DNA from: Artemia franciscana
Lineage: Eukaryota > Arthropoda > Branchiopoda > Anostraca > Artemiidae
Direction: 5' to 3'
Length of the DNA stretch: 64,000 nt
Assembly (NCBI RefSeq): GCF_032884065.1
Contig: NC_088881.1
Span: forward strand, 492,001-556,000
Shown piece after piece: positions 1 through 31,181 of the stretch (position 1 is its first letter; every line of letters begins with the position of its first letter). The notes beneath the pieces were generated by a model. The model searched no databases. It had not been told where the DNA came from and was given only the letters and a program-made list of their open reading frames with translations. A program made the position numbers and the translations under genes.

Positions 1-18648
<18,648 letters not shown>

Positions 18649-18879
18649 GGGGTCCACTAAAAGAAAGATGGGATTCAAATTAAATTGTTTAAAATCACTC
18701 CAAAAAAAAGTTTTGGGATCAAAATCGGGTGAGAGACAGGGCTCAATATTTGATAAAAGTTGATAAAGGTCAAGAACTGGACCTCCTCAGAGGAAGAAAT
18801 GCTGGAACAAAGAGACCTCAACATGCAAAGAGATCTCCCCTTCTAATGGTCCAAAAGTCTTGGGGTAGAGAACAAAAAT

Positions 18880-19235
18880 CTCCCCTTTCATTTTTGCAAA
18901 TGCCCCTGATAAATCCTTTCTACAATTTGGAAAGTATCATTATTTTTTCCATTTAGTAAATTGAAAGCAGAACAAAAATGCCCTACTGTAAATTTTGGAA
19001 TCTATCCTTGATCTGTATCAAAATATGAAAAAGAAATCTCCCCTTTCATTTTTACAATTTGGTATCCCTGTTAAACCCTTTTCTACAATTTGGAAAGTAT
19101 AATTTTTTTCCATTTAAAAAACTGAAAACAGAGCAAAAATGCCCTACCCTATTTTGGTATATACCCTTGTTTGTATCTGTATAAAGATATGAAAAAGAAA
19201 CCCCCCTTTCATTTTTGAAAATTGGTGCCCTTGAC
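18880..19235. repeat. Tandem duplication, ~160-bp unit, 2.2 copies
   Basis: TCCCCTTTCATTTTT starts units near 18881, 19038 and 19203. Each full unit carries TCTACAATTTGGAAAGTAT, GAACAAAAATGCCCTAC and ATATGAAAAAGAAA. Confidence 0.85.
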
Positions 19236-19249
19236 AAGAATTAAACTTG

Positions 19250-19440
19250 CAAATAATAAATAATCATAAATAAATAAATAATAAATAAATAATTATGATA
19301 ATAAATAAACAATAAATAATATCATGTAATAAATAAATAAATAATATCATAATAATAAAAATAATAAATATCATAATAATAAATAATAAATAATATCATA
19401 AATAAATAATAAATAATATCAATAATAAATAAATAATCAT
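19250..19440. repeat. AATAAATAAT-type microsatellite
   Basis: Iterated AATAAATAATATCATAATA units over about 190 bp. Antisense open frames here are low-complexity. Confidence 0.85.
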
Positions 19441-20089
19441 GGATTATATCTTGGTGCTGGGGATGGCATTCTTTAACTGGAATATTACAGCTCAATAAAC
19501 AGACAATCTCATCATCAAATATTCTTCTTTCTTTCTCTGATGGTAGCTTGATGTTCAGTAAATCACTTATCCCTGGCTTCAAGTTCCTTCGTTGGGCAAT
19601 CTCCATTGCACTATCTGGTATGAACACAGAAAGTGAATTAACAGAAAGTGACAAAATAGAAAATGAAATTTTCAAGACAAGTTTATAGCATCTAATCAGA
19701 TTTAAGGGAGGTAAGAACCTGCCTTAACTCTTAGGCTAGCATTTAGTTACAAACAACTGGATAACATTGAATTGAGCATTTACCATTAAGATTATTCTGG
19801 ATTTGAGTGTTGCTAATATTGCCATATGGCAAGCAAACAGAAACATATTAGCCCAGGAAAAGGTATGGACAAGTGTGTAGCATACAAAGATAATCCCAAA
19901 AATAAGCACTAGTGCTATGAATTGTGATGCATGTGAACAATGATTGTGTTCAGATAGTCTTGATCTGTCAGAACCTGAATATGTCCTAATAACAAAGATG
20001 ACTTGTTGCATAGGCTGTGAGTGTGAGTATGCTGAGTTTTAATGTTTCTGAAATTGCAAAAATTCTGGACAATAGTATAAAGAGCTCAA

Positions 20090-20715
20090 TGAGTGGCCTT
20101 GTGTCAGGTTGAAAGAAGAATCAAAGGAGCAGTTGAGGATTCTTTTTCCAGTTTGAAAATTGAACTGAAAGCTGAAATAGATACTAAGTTTACAAACCTT
20201 GAAGAAAGACTCTGCTCTCTGTAGAGGCCCTCAGGTGCTGTGACAGACAAGCAAGTGCTAAAAGGCCTAGTTACAGCTGAGGAAATTGCCGATGGGGATC
20301 CCCTAAGTGAACAATTTGAAAGCTGGATAAAGCATCTAGCCTTTGAAGACCATGATAGACAGAAAAGAAGATTAAATATAGAGGTCTTTGGAATTGCTAC
20401 CCAAACTGATCGTGCCCAATTTGTTCATGAATACCTATATTAAAATTATGAACTACCTAGTGTTCCTATATCAAACCTCAACCATCTAGTGAATCAAATT
20501 GCTTCTGAAACCCCAAACCCTCTATGCCCACTACCAATTATGTTCTCAGTTCCCAACTGCAAGACCAAAAAGTTGATTCTCTGGAAATCATACAAGACAA
20601 AATAGAAACTACACTTTTGAAACAATGTGTAAAAAAAAACTGAACAAAAGACAGAAATTTTATAAGGAACTGAGTTGAAGACAAATAGGTGGTGAAACCG
20701 AATCCCCATAAAAAC
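20090..20715 (+). mobile_element. LINE ORF1 fragment, left part of a split LINE
   Basis: The plus strand reads VTAEEIADGDPLSEQFESWI and, after DHDRQKRR, LNIEVFGIATQTDRAQFVHE, followed by frame-broken sequence. The pattern (RRQRRLNIEVFG, FVHEFL) is that of ORF1 of Nimb/CR1-like arthropod LINEs. The element is interrupted at 20716 by hairpin element copy 2 and seems to resume at 22809. Confidence 0.55.
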
Positions 20716-22808
20716 AAGAGCTAAGAGCTCATATGGTATGAGCTCTAGCAAATTCTAAGAATCAATAGATTGCTTTAAAAGGAAAATCAGAGGCTTAATA
20801 CCGGTCGGGATTTAAAATAAGAGCTCTGAGTCACGAGGTCCTTCTAGATATCAAAATTTATTAAGATCCACTCACCCACTTGCAAGTTAAAAATACCTCA
20901 ATTTTTCTGATTTTTCCTCTCCCTTCAGCCCCCAGATGTTCGAATTGGGGAAAACGACTTTATCAAGTCAATTTGTACAGCTCCCTGACACGCCTACCAA
21001 TTTTCATTGTCCTAGCACGTCCAGAAGCACCAAACTCGTAAAAGCACTGAACCCCACCACCTAACTGTCCCAAAGAGAGCAGATCCAGTCTGGTTACGTC
21101 AGTCACATACCTACAACATTTATAAGCATTTTCCAAGATTTCTGGTTTCCCCCTCCAGCTCCCCCCAACGTCTACAGATCTGGTTGGGATTTGAAATAAG
21201 AGCTCTAAGACATGCATTCCTTCTAAATATCAGATCTCATTAAGATCCAGTCACCCATTCTTAAGTTAAAAATACCTCAATTTTTCTAATTTTTCCCAAT
21301 TAACAGCCCCCAGCTCCCCCAAAGTGAACGGATTCGTATTAATTATGTCAATCTTGTATCTATAACTTGTGCTTATTCTTCCCATCAAGTTTCATCCCAA
21401 TATCTCCACTCTAAGCATTTTCCAAGATTTCTGTTTTCCCCCTCCAACCCTCTATGTCCCAGGATCCAATTTGAAGTGAAAATGGAGCATCTGAGACATA
21501 AGATTCTTCTATATATCAAGTTTCATTGAGATCTGATCACCAATTTGTAAGATACCTTGATTTTCACGTTTTCCAAGAATTCTGGTTTCCCCTCCAACTC
21601 CCTTCAATGTCACTGGATCTGGTCGGGATTTAAAATGAGTATAAAGCACAATATCCTTCCAGATATCAAATTTCATTAAGATCTGATCACACATTTGTAA
21701 GTTGAAAATACCTCATTTTTCTAATTTTTCCGAATTACTCCCCCCCCCCCCAGCTCCACCAAAGAGAGCGGATCTGGTCTCGTTATGTCAGTCACCTATC
21801 TTGGACTTGTGCTTATTCTTTCCAACAAGTTTCACTCTGATCTCTCTGCTTTAAGTATTTTGCAAGATTTTCAGTCCCCCCCCCCATAATGTACTGGATA
21901 TGGTCAGGATAAAAAGTTCTGAGTTTCGAGGTCCTTCTAAATATGAAATTTCATTAAGATACGATCACTCTTTTGCAAGTTAAAAATACCTCATTTTTTC
22001 TATATTTTTTTTAAATCAATCTCCTCCCCGCCAACTCCCCCAAAGAGAGTAGATCCGTTCTGGTTATGTCAATCCTGTATTTAGGACTTGTGCTTATTTT
22101 CCCCGCCAAGTTTCATCCTGATCCTACCACTCTAAGCATTTTCCAAGATTTTAGGTTCTGCCCCCCCCCCCAACTTCTCCTTCACCGGATAAGGTCGAGA
22201 TTTAATATAAGAGCTCTGAGACATGATATCCTTCCAAACATCAAATTTCATTAAAATCCAATCACTCTTTCATAAGTTAAAAATACCTCATTTCTCTAAT
22301 TTTTCAGAATTAACCCTCCCCCAAAGAGAGCAGATCCGTCCCGGTTATGTCAATCACGCATCTAGGACTAGTGCTTATTTTTCCCACCAAGTTTCATCCT
22401 GATCCCTCCACTCTAAGCATTTCCCAAGATTTTAGGTTCCCCCCTCCCACTCGCCCCAATGTCACTGGATCTGGTCGGGATTTAAAATAACAGCTCTCAG
22501 ACACGATATCCTTCCAAACATCAAATTTCATTCAAATCCCATCACCCGTTTGTAAGCCAAAAATACTTCATTTTTTCTATTTTATCCAAATTAACCGACC
22601 CCCCACTCCCCCCCCCCCAGATGGTCAAATCAGGAAAACCGATATTTCTAATTTAATATGGTATGGACCCTGATACGCCTGCCAAGTTTCATCGTCCTAG
22701 CTTGCCTGGAAGTGCCTGAAGTAGCAAAACAAGGACAGACAGACACACCAACAGACAGACTGACAGAACTTGCAATTGCTATATGTCACTTGGTTAATAC
22801 CAAGTGCC
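20716..22808 (+). mobile_element. Dispersed hairpin element, copy 2, inserted in a LINE
   Basis: Same left end (AAGAGCTAAGAGCTCATATGG, here with a clean hairpin GAGCTCATatggtATGAGCTC), more internal ~280-bp units than copy 1, and the same right end (GACAGACAGACTGACAG, ATATGTCACTTGG, terminal hairpin at 22787-22806). TAAAAAC lies on both sides (…CCATAAAAAC / …CCTTAAAAACC) and may be a target duplication. LINE sequence flanks it on both sides, so it is younger than that LINE. Confidence 0.8.
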
Positions 22809-24300
22809 TTAAAAACCTTCAACAGTCTGCTGTCACCCTGGGGATGTACATAATGGAGATGTAGAGGAAATTGATGCTCACCAAAACCATGTATAGAATA
22901 ATGTTAATAGAGATCACAGTGTAAGCATGTCAAACATGCAGATTGCATTACCACCAAGATAGAGGAAATAAAGGCAGCAATTTCAAAAGGCCTGAAGTGA
23001 GTGTTTTCGTTTCACTGAAGTTAGACCAAAGAACAATTAGGTGCCAATTACTGGTGTGCAGATCCTGATTCCCAGGATTACGATAGTTTCAAACCTTATG
23101 AATCCTGAGAAAAGAGGAATTGTTCTGCACAACAACCCTAAAGGTAGAACTTTCAATCTTGATTCTCAGTACAGGCTGTGGGTTGAGAAGGTGTGGATAA
23201 AGACTGAACAGAAGTTTCATCCTTTAATTATAAAATGTATTTATAGAAGCCCAAGCTCCCCTATCAAAAATGTTCCAACATCACAATTGCAAAACAAGTT
23301 ATCCTTCCCATAATATTTTTATTGCAGGAGACTTTAACCAGCCCCAAATCCCATGGGTTAATGGCTATAATGGTACATGTGACAATGATGATCAGATTGA
23401 CCAACACCTTCAGTGTCTGAGCAAAGATACCATCTGAGACAAGTCAAAGACAGTGTCTGAGACAAGAGCATTCATATCAGGCCATAAATTTACTAACTAA
23501 GTAATGAGGAGGCCAGAACCAAACTCTGCTGTATCTTCTATTTGTTAAAGATGGTGAAGCAATCCAAAGTGTAGACCCAGAGCCACCTTTTGGTTCAAAT
23601 GGCAATTTACTTGATAACCAACCATTAACTTGACAACAAATGACCATTTAATCAGACTTTGGTACAAATGACCATTCCTCGACAACTAAAGTTATACCCT
23701 CAGACAGACAATTTAAAAAAGCATGTGTAAAGAAATTACAACAAGGTCAGGCAAAAATTAGCTAACAAAAATTGGTCCTTTATTGAAAATAAAAATATAA
23801 AAGAAGCTTGGCTTGATATAAAAAAGGTGTTCATGCAGGCAACTGCAAAACACACAACAACCATTTAGAAACTAAGACTGAATTCAGGCCAGCAATCCAA
23901 AAAAAAAGCCCTGGAGAACTAAGGCGTTCCAACACAGGCAAATTGTGACAATTTTAAACAAATACAAAACAAATTCCAGCACCTTATAAGAGAACCAACA
24001 AGCAAGCATGAGGAGTCATTAGCACCAGCATCAAAAACCTATCCAAAGAAGTTTTGGATATGAGCCTCAATTAAAGAGCCTGGTAGACCTTAAGAAACAG
24101 AACTCTGTTAATATAAACACTATAGCAACAATCCTAGAGATATTGTTGAAGCCATCAACAAGCAGTTCAAGTCAGCTTTCCCCAAATATTACTCCCCAAT
24201 AATGGTGTAAGATATTGAGAAGCCTATGCAAATTATTATCATAAACCGCTGGGTGTTGAACCAGACCAAAAAAATCTTTAATTATGAGTTGGTAATTGGT
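22809..24300 (+). mobile_element. Split LINE, right part: endonuclease domain and pre-RT linker, decayed
   Basis: Around 23041-23430: SNLMNPEKRGIVLHNN, QYRLWVEKVWIKTEQK, HPLIIKCIYRSPSSP, then after a frameshift IFIAGDFNQPQIPWVNG, the APE-endonuclease (IYRSP…GDFN) signature. Around 23750-24230, broken frames give linker pieces such as AWLDIKKVF, EINAI/VEAINKQFKSAF and QILLPN. Many stops, so non-functional. Confidence 0.65.
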
Positions 24301-24545
24301 GACATTATTCCTACTTCCAGGCTTGTGAACAGGTGTAAAATTTGCATTTTGCTAATCTTTAGGAACTTGTTTGGTATCCAGAGACATTTGGAACAGTTTT
24401 ATTAAGGGAGGGACAAGCTTCAAATAGGCCTCTTTCAATGTCCAAAGGTGAACTCCATCAGGACCAACATACTTATTTGAATTCAGTCTTTTTTGGTCTA
24501 GTTCAACCTTTTTTCCCCAAACACATCTGATAAAATTTTGAAATA
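24280..24545 (-). mobile_element. LINE reverse-transcriptase fragment (minus strand)
   Basis: The minus strand, allowing frame breaks, reads SNKYVGPDGVHLWTL, EAYLKLVPPLIKLFQMS, then a PVHK-GSRNNVTNY-like stretch. This is the N-terminal RT block (GPDGVH…PVYKKGS…NYRP). Its orientation is opposite to the LINE immediately left of it, so the two meet head to head. Confidence 0.6.
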
Positions 24546-24559
24546 GCTATTATGTAAAA

Positions 24560-25230
24560 AAAAAATTCAAACATCAGATAATAAAACTTGTGTCAACAAA
24601 TCACCCCCAGGGCCCAGGACAGGCATTATAAGTTATACCCTGGGGCATATATGGTTTTTATAGAAGGAATGCTTGTATTAACATTAGAGAGGGCTCATTT
24701 GATTAAAAATTGAAAAGTTGTAATTCACATTAAAAGAGTCAAAAGAGACCAAATGGCAATTAATATATGTTTTTAAGAAATACCCAAGGGGCATATAAAG
24801 TTTTTATATAAAGGGGGGTCATTTAAAATTCAGAGGTAGTTCATTTCATTGGAAGTTCTAGTTGCCTTTTTATAAGCTAAAAGGGTTCAGAGGGTATCTA
24901 ACCCTCCCAACCCCCCAAACACACACACCCTCTTTTCTGCAAATGCATCCAATCAAAATTTTTCAGATTGCCAGTTTGTTTGAAATAGGCCAAGAATCAG
25001 ACAACAAAAACTTAGAGGTTAATATACCCCCCTCCTAGAGCCTGGAGAAGGGTGGTAACATATACCCTGGGGGCATATAAGGTTTTTATGAAAGGACTGG
25101 TCATGTAAACCTCAGAGGGGACTCAAATAATTAGAAATTGAAAGTTCTGATTCCCTTTGTAAGAATCAAAAGTAATTCAATTGTAACTACCCCCATCAGC
25201 CCTCTTTCCCCAAATGTATCCAATTGAGTT
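24560..25230. repeat. Imperfect tandem/dispersed repeat with GGGGGCATATAAGGTTTTTAT landmark
   Basis: TACCCTGGGGCATATATGG, TACCCAAGGGGCATATAAAG and TACCCTGGGGGCATATAAGG recur near 24640, 24782 and 25066, with shared flanking phrases (AGAGGG-CTCA, TTGAAAGTT). Diverged and non-coding. Confidence 0.6.
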
Positions 25231-25235
25231 TTTAT

Positions 25236-25693
25236 GGCACTTGATATTTACCAAGTGATATATAGCAATTGCAAATTCTGTTTGTCTGTCAGTCCTGGTT
25301 TTGCTAGTTTAGGCACTTTCAGTTAAGCTAGGATGATGCAATTTTGCAGATCTATCAGGGACCAGACCAAATTAAATTAGAAATGCTCATTTCCTCAATT
25401 TGACTATCTGGGGGGAGGGCAGTTAATTTTAAAAAATGATGTATTTTTAACTTATGAATGGGTGATCAGATCTTAATAAAATTTGATATTTTGAAGGATA
25501 TTGAGTCTCAGAGCTCTTATTTTAAATCCCAACTGGATCTAGCAACATTGGGGGGAGTTGTAGGGGAAAACTAAAATCTTGGAAAATGCTTAGAGTAGAG
25601 GGATTGGGATGAAACTTGGTGGAAAAAATAAGCATTAGTTCTAGGTACATGATTGACATAGCCAGAAGGGATCTGCTCTCTTTGGGGGAGTTG

Positions 25694-25788
<95 letters not shown>

Positions 25789-26100
25789 AAAAATATAGAG
25801 AAAATATACAAATATATAAAAAAAAAATATATAGAGAAAAAATAGAAAAAAAGAGGTATTTGTAACTTACAAATGGGTGATCAGATCTTAATAAAGTTAG
25901 ATATTTAGAAGGATCTTGTGCTTCAGAGCTGCTCTTATTTTAAATCCCAACCAGATCCAGTGACATTAAGGGAGTTGGATGGGGAAACCAGAAATCTTGG
26001 AAGACATGAAAATTGAGGTATCTTCATCTTGCAAATGAGTGGTCAGATCTTAAGATCTTAATATATAGAAAGATCTTATGTCTGAGATGCTTAATACAGA
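25236..26100 (-). mobile_element. Dispersed hairpin element, copy 3 (inverted, right part truncated)
   Basis: Read on the minus strand it ends with the same hairpin (25238-25257, imperfect), then the GTCTGTCTGTCAG tract, the CTTTAGGCACTT segment and units with AGATCTTAATAAAATTTGA, AGAGCTCTTATTTTAAAT and CTTTGGGGGAGTTGG. An (AT)n tract at 25697-25785 interrupts it. The left end is not visible. Confidence 0.75.
25697..25785. repeat. (AT)n microsatellite
   Basis: Uninterrupted AT dinucleotides for about 89 bp within hairpin element copy 3, followed by degenerate ATATAGAGAAAA repeats. Confidence 0.95.
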
Positions 26101-26106
26101 TGCTTA

Positions 26107-26345
26107 TACAGAAATTACTCTGTATATGAAAGTGGGTTTTCCTCCTCAAAGTCCTGCTTTTTATTCTAAAGTTTGAGTCTTTCTGTTCACTTTACTTTTT
26201 AAAACAGTAAAAAAATATTAGCATAAAGAGTGGGGTGTTGAGGAGAAGCCCCTTTCATATACAGAGTAATTTCTGTTCATTTTAAGTTTTAATATTGCTC
26301 CTTACTTTCAGTTAAAAACATTTTGTTTTAATTTATACCATAGTT
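26107..26345. repeat. Dispersed inverted-repeat unit (CAGAAATTACTCTGTATATG family)
   Basis: The left arm, about 26109-26150 (CAGAAATTACTCTGTATATG, AAAGTGGGTTTTCCTCCTCAA), is the reverse complement, with mismatches, of the right arm at about 26234-26278 (TTGAGGAGAAGCCCCTTTC, ATATACAGAGTAATTTCTG). The right side continues with the TTTAAGTTTTAATATTGCTC phrase and TTACTTTCAGTTAAAA, which recurs at 37840-37960, 38395-38510, 47425-47540 and 47600-47720. Confidence 0.75.
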
Positions 26346-27654
26346 TTATAAATATATATTTAAAATTAGCAAAATAAACAAAAAATAAGCCCTTAATAAA
26401 CATTAATTACAACACAATTATCCAGAAAAGAAGTTTTACAAAGGAAAGTAAAGAACCATATTAAACTTAAGACAAGCATCAACACATTCCTATAATATTT
26501 AAAGCTCAATGTCTTGTGAGAAACCAGGAAAGGAAAAGATATAATTAATGAAAAAAATCAAATAGTTGAGAAAATGAGAATTTTGTCAGCCAGTAGCAAA
26601 ATATGAAGACAAAAATCAGGCAAATATTTTGACAAGGACCTCTGAATAATGGAAGTGTTTTCAAACAAAATGAAGTGGTGAGGTTATTGTGCATGTTTTG
26701 GGCCAAAACAGAATCAAAATTCTTGGTCCTTTGGTGCAAACTATGACTTTGTTGATTGAATATTTGTGTTTCAACAACCCCTTCTCCCAATTGTTGGTGT
26801 TTTACCAATATAGAAGATTTAGAAATGTTACACACCCCTTAAAATTTGAAAACTGGTATTTTTCACATTTCTAAATCTCTTTCATAGGGTGGTATCCAGG
26901 AAAATTTTTTTGGGAGGGGGGGAAGGGGTTTTTAAAGATTTTATTGAGGAATGTTTATAAAAAAAATATGAAATGCATGAAAGATTTGTTTATATTCATT
27001 TTGTTATGTTTTCACAAGTCAGAGAAAGGTTATTCCCTGGGAAAAGATAATTTTCTCACAACCTCCCACATATTTACATTCTCATTAAAAAAAAACAGTC
27101 TTCTCAATATATGAACACATTAAATACTCTTTTGAATACTAGATGGACACATGGAAAGGTAATTACAAGTGACATCACAATTCCCCAGGGAGCCGGAACA
27201 GCTTCCTGGGATCTGAAAGGAGATTTTGATGAAGTTTAAAGGTAATTTAGCATTCTTATTTTTAATATATTTGTGAAAAATTTACAATGACAGAAATATC
27301 ATTAAAGACTGCTAACAAAGCCTTAAGTTGTTCATAAGTCTTATATCAATCTTATATTTTCTATTTTTTTTAATTACCAACGCCCCCCCCCCTCAACTCC
27401 CCCAAAGAGAGCATGTCCATTACAGTTTTGTCAATCATATATTTAGGACTTGTGCTTATTTTCCCTACTAAATTACTGTTTTGTCTCTCTTCATGTTTCT
27501 AAGAATCATTATTGGGCCTTCTTGAAGAAATGGACTTTCTCTACTCTGTTATGATTTATAAAATAGATGTTATTGACACACATATAACATAAGCCATACC
27601 CAATTGTAGCACCTATTCATAATTTTGAGTGAGAAATCCCTTACAGTTCAATGT
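26346..27654. repeat. Repeat debris, no gene
   Basis: 26880-27030 resembles the G-rich repeat at 7260-7500. 27385-27475 is a solo piece of a hairpin-element internal unit (CCCCCAAAGAGAGCATG, ATTTAGGACTTGTGCTTATT). The remainder is unrecognised AT-rich sequence. Confidence 0.45.
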
Positions 27655-29645
27655 CTTACCTCTATTACCCCTGTGTAAAGCCATTTAAAGATAAGACATT
27701 TCAAACATGGTGTTTGTTTAAATGTCTACATTCCATTTTGAACTATGCCATAAAAGGTAATATTGATGATTCTTTGGCTGAAGAAGTGGCTTCTATTTCT
27801 ACTCATGGAACGCTCCATAGAGAGCTTCAAAGAATGTCCTCTAGTACCAGAATGCAAGGGCTGTGCAAAGAGACCAGGAAGGGTATTTTTAGAGAGGATG
27901 TTTTTGGTTAAAATAATGTCACCCCTTTTCCATTGGTATGTTAGCGTCAACAGCTTCAAACAACATAGTCTTTCTTTGTATGGAAATTTATTCATGTTGG
28001 TAACCATCTTAGTGGCATGACGCTGGACATCCTCAAGTAACTTCCTATCTTTTTTTAAGAAAGAGGCTGCCAATGACATTCCAACCTCCAGGCGTGGATG
28101 CACAAGAGCCTGATATAACTTCATAAGAACTCTAGGGTGTCAACTGGAGATGGTTCTTTTTATGATACCAAGGGTTTTATTTGCAAACAGAAGATGAAAC
28201 AGACTTAGCATGGATGCTAAACTTTAATTGGTGATCTACAATAACCCCAAGATCTCTTTCATTGGAAACAGCAGAAAGGAAGTTGTCTTGAAGGAAATAC
28301 TTATGATACTTGTTATTTTTGCCAAAATGGATTACATGGCATTTGTCAACATTGAAAGTCAGAAGTCACATGTTAGCCCATCTTTCTAGACTATCAAGAT
28401 CTGTTTGAATTGATTGCTGGTCAGAGGGAGTAGCCACTTTTCCAACTAGTTTTGAGTCATCAGTGTAAAGGGTAATAAGATTTGAAAGAAAGGGTGGGTA
28501 GTTCGTTAACATAGACGTTGAAAAGTGTTGGTCCAAGAATAGTGCCCTGGGGCACACCACTTAATACAGTTGTGGGAGAAGAGAAATGAGGAGTTCCTTG
28601 CAAATCAAAAACTCTGACACACTGTGATCTTTCCAAAAGGAAGCCCATAATCCACTGTACAATACAGTTGTTGACACCTGCAGCCCTCAATTTGATTATG
28701 AGGAATTCATGACAAACTTTGGACAGATCAAGAAGAATCATGTCAACAGGAAAACCCTCATCAAGCAGTGTAGTCACTAATTCATATGTTTGGATAAGGT
28801 TAGTGTACACAGATCTACCAGATCTGAATCCATGCTGTGATGCGGAAAGGATATTATTGACCTCAAGATGTTCAATTAGAGTTTTATTAACAAATCTTTC
28901 AAGCACCTTAACAACTGCAGAGGTGATGCTTATAGGATGGTAATTTTCTGCTGAGTCTCTTCATCCCTTTTTATGGATCAGGGTTATATAAGATGTTTTC
29001 CAATCATGTGGTAGTTCCCCATTTTGAAGAGATAACTGGAACAGCATGCACAGGGGGTAGCTGAGAGCTTTTTGACACTCCCTAAGAAGACATAGATGAA
29101 CACCATCTGGTCCCTTTGACTTATTTACATCAAGCTTCTCAAGGCTATTGAAAACCATTACTTCACTTACTGACAGATCAGGCATAGGGAAAAGCACTTC
29201 ATATGATGGAGGATCTGGTGAGGAGGTGCCTGAATTTTGGGTAAAGGCAGAAGCAAATTGTGCATTTAGAATGTCAGCCTTATCTATTGGAGATGAGTGT
29301 AGTACACTGTGATCAACAAGGTCAGGAATAGTATGATGATTTTGGGTTTTTAGAAGAGACATGTCTTCAAAAAGATTTTGGGTTTAACTTGATCTCAGAA
29401 GCTAATTTTTCCTTGTAGGTAGATTTCAGTTTTTTTACAGAATCTGTTACACTATTCTGTACTGCCTTATAAAATGACAGGGTCTCCTGGTTCTTCTTCT
29501 TCATATACCGTTTCCAAGCTCTAGATTTCTGGTTAATCAGTTTCCTAAAAATAACCCTGGAATGTTTCTTTTCAAGAGCAAGTAGAGTTTTTTTTAAATT
29601 TAACCACAACTCATTGATGTCACTGGTGATAAGCATTGACCAGCT
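27655..29645 (-). mobile_element. LINE ORF2 reverse transcriptase, frame-broken (CR1/jockey-like)
   Basis: In minus-strand order: linker (29636-29367, KRYMKKKNQETLSFYKAVQN), N-terminal RT (29362-28961, NKSKGPDGVHLCLLREC … HDWKTSYITLIHKKG), palm (28906-28460, ILSASQHGFRSGRS, VDMILLDLSKVCHEF, LSGVPQGTILGPTLFN), catalytic box in another frame (28560-28366, ITLYTDDSKL, i.e. YTDD instead of YADD), thumb/C-terminal (28124-27726, LVHPRLEVGMSLAASFLKKD, KLLEDVQRHATKMV, TGTRGHSLKL). Several frameshifts and stops separate the blocks. No endonuclease domain is visible upstream, so it is 5'-truncated or interrupted. Confidence 0.85.
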
Positions 29646-29677
29646 TGCAGATAAAATAGGCTGGTAAAATTCTTATT

Positions 29678-30551
29678 GATTGACTTCTTGCTATTTTGGA
29701 AAGGGTTTAGGTTAGAAAAATAAAACTTTCAGGGATGGGTCTGCAGGCTAAAGTATGTCCCATAAGGGTATCTTAAAGTACCCACCTCCACTCCTTCTCC
29801 CTCTAGAAAGCCCTGAAATTTGCCTACATGACAGGTCTATACCTAGGTAAGATGACTAGTACTGGGACATTTCTATCAATCTGGCTATTCTGGGACACAA
29901 TCTTTGGTTGGATTGCAACATGTCCAATGCTGGGACAAAAGACAACAGGTTTTTTGGAAGCAACCTAGAAAAATGTATGGATTGGGTGTCCAAGATTAAA
30001 AGTCTTTTGTTCCAGTATTGGACATGTTGTAATCCAATCAAAGATTAGCCTATGTCCCAGAACAGGCTGATCAAAGTGTCCCAGTACTGGTCATCTTACC
30101 CTATTGAAATTTTGACAAAACAACATTTTACCTTAATTTTCAGTTAGGCTACTAGTTGCTTTTTCTCTGCCTTTAATTCTGAAAATGCAATTCCTATTAT
30201 TTGAGAAGAATTTTGAGCCATATAAATGTTTTATTTCAAAATTTAGGAAATGCATTTACATATCTTTAAAACCTTATAAAATGGGATCAAGCAAAGTTAT
30301 GAAGCTGAAAACAATTTTGTTGTACTTCAATTAAGCACAAGATCTATTTTGCAAGGTTTCACTTTTATTACACACAATATTTTAAAGGTCATCAAAGGTC
30401 AGGGCCCTCTAGAGGGAGAAAGAGTGGAGGTAGGTAGGCCTACTTCAAAATACCTTCCCAGCACACACTAGGCTAGGCTATAGCCTGTAGACCCATCCCT
30501 AACAGTTTCACTTTCCTAACCTAAACCCTTTCTAAGATAGCAAGAAGTCAA
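29678..30551. mobile_element. Foldback structure with ~140-150-bp inverted arms
   Basis: The left arm (about 29678-29816: TTGACTTCTTGCTAT … AAAGGGTTTAGGTTAG … GGGATGGGTCTGCAGGCT … CTCCCTCTAGA) is the reverse complement, at roughly 80-85% by eye, of the right arm (about 30399-30551). The spacer holds a second, inner inverted repeat (29846-30100). No coding sequence. It looks like a non-autonomous DNA transposon with long inverted ends that received a MITE. Confidence 0.75.
29846..30100. mobile_element. MITE (255 bp), nearly all inverted repeat
   Basis: The ends GGTAAGATGAC and GTCATCTTACC match perfectly. The ~95-bp arms (CAGTACTGGGACA, TCTTTGATTGGATTACAAC, ATGTCCAATACTGG) pair with scattered mismatches around a ~60-bp centre. 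CTA on both sides may be a 3-bp target duplication. Confidence 0.8.
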
Positions 30552-31181
30552 ATAACTAGAATAGCCTATTACTGTAATTTGTATCATTATCAACTAAAAT
30601 TATTAGTGAAGCCAGAGAAAGATAAACACAATTCAAACTTATGAAGTTTAGCCTATGCCTTTTTAAGCCCTTACTTAGTTCACAGCAAGTTCTGGTGGAT
30701 ATCCACTTCACGTAACTGCTGTAAATAATGTAATGTTGCACTGGCTAGAAACCTGCTGAACACATTGAGGGTGTGGGCTATGTTCACCTTCTGCCTAGCC
30801 TAATGTAAATCTACAGACTGTGTTCAAAACTGGTTGGTTTAACAGTTTATGGCCTAGTTCGAGTAGCTTACAATCACAATAAAACTAATGCTTACATTCA
30901 TCATCCTGGTACATTGTTAACTTAAACTTAGCCTTTTCAAACTTAAAATGGCGACAGCTTGTGGTATCTATGTCTATATTCTTTTCTTTAAAATGTTAAC
31001 GTTGATTTTTGCGTAATTCGCAAATACAGTACGGATGTTCGTAGATGACATGACCAGATAACCAGTAAACTTGCTATAGCACACAGCAAAATATAGGTAA
31101 TAGAAATGTAGAACTCATAGAGGCCTAATTTGGTATGGGGTAGGAGGGGAACTACTTGTCCAAGACATTGGTTTACCCCCA
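30552..31181. other. No gene recognised
   Basis: AT-rich sequence without repeats that I can place; open frames are short. Confidence 0.45.

Noticed and set aside
27651-28020. Plus-strand frames of 85-86 codons
   Set aside because: Antisense of the minus-strand LINE C-terminus.
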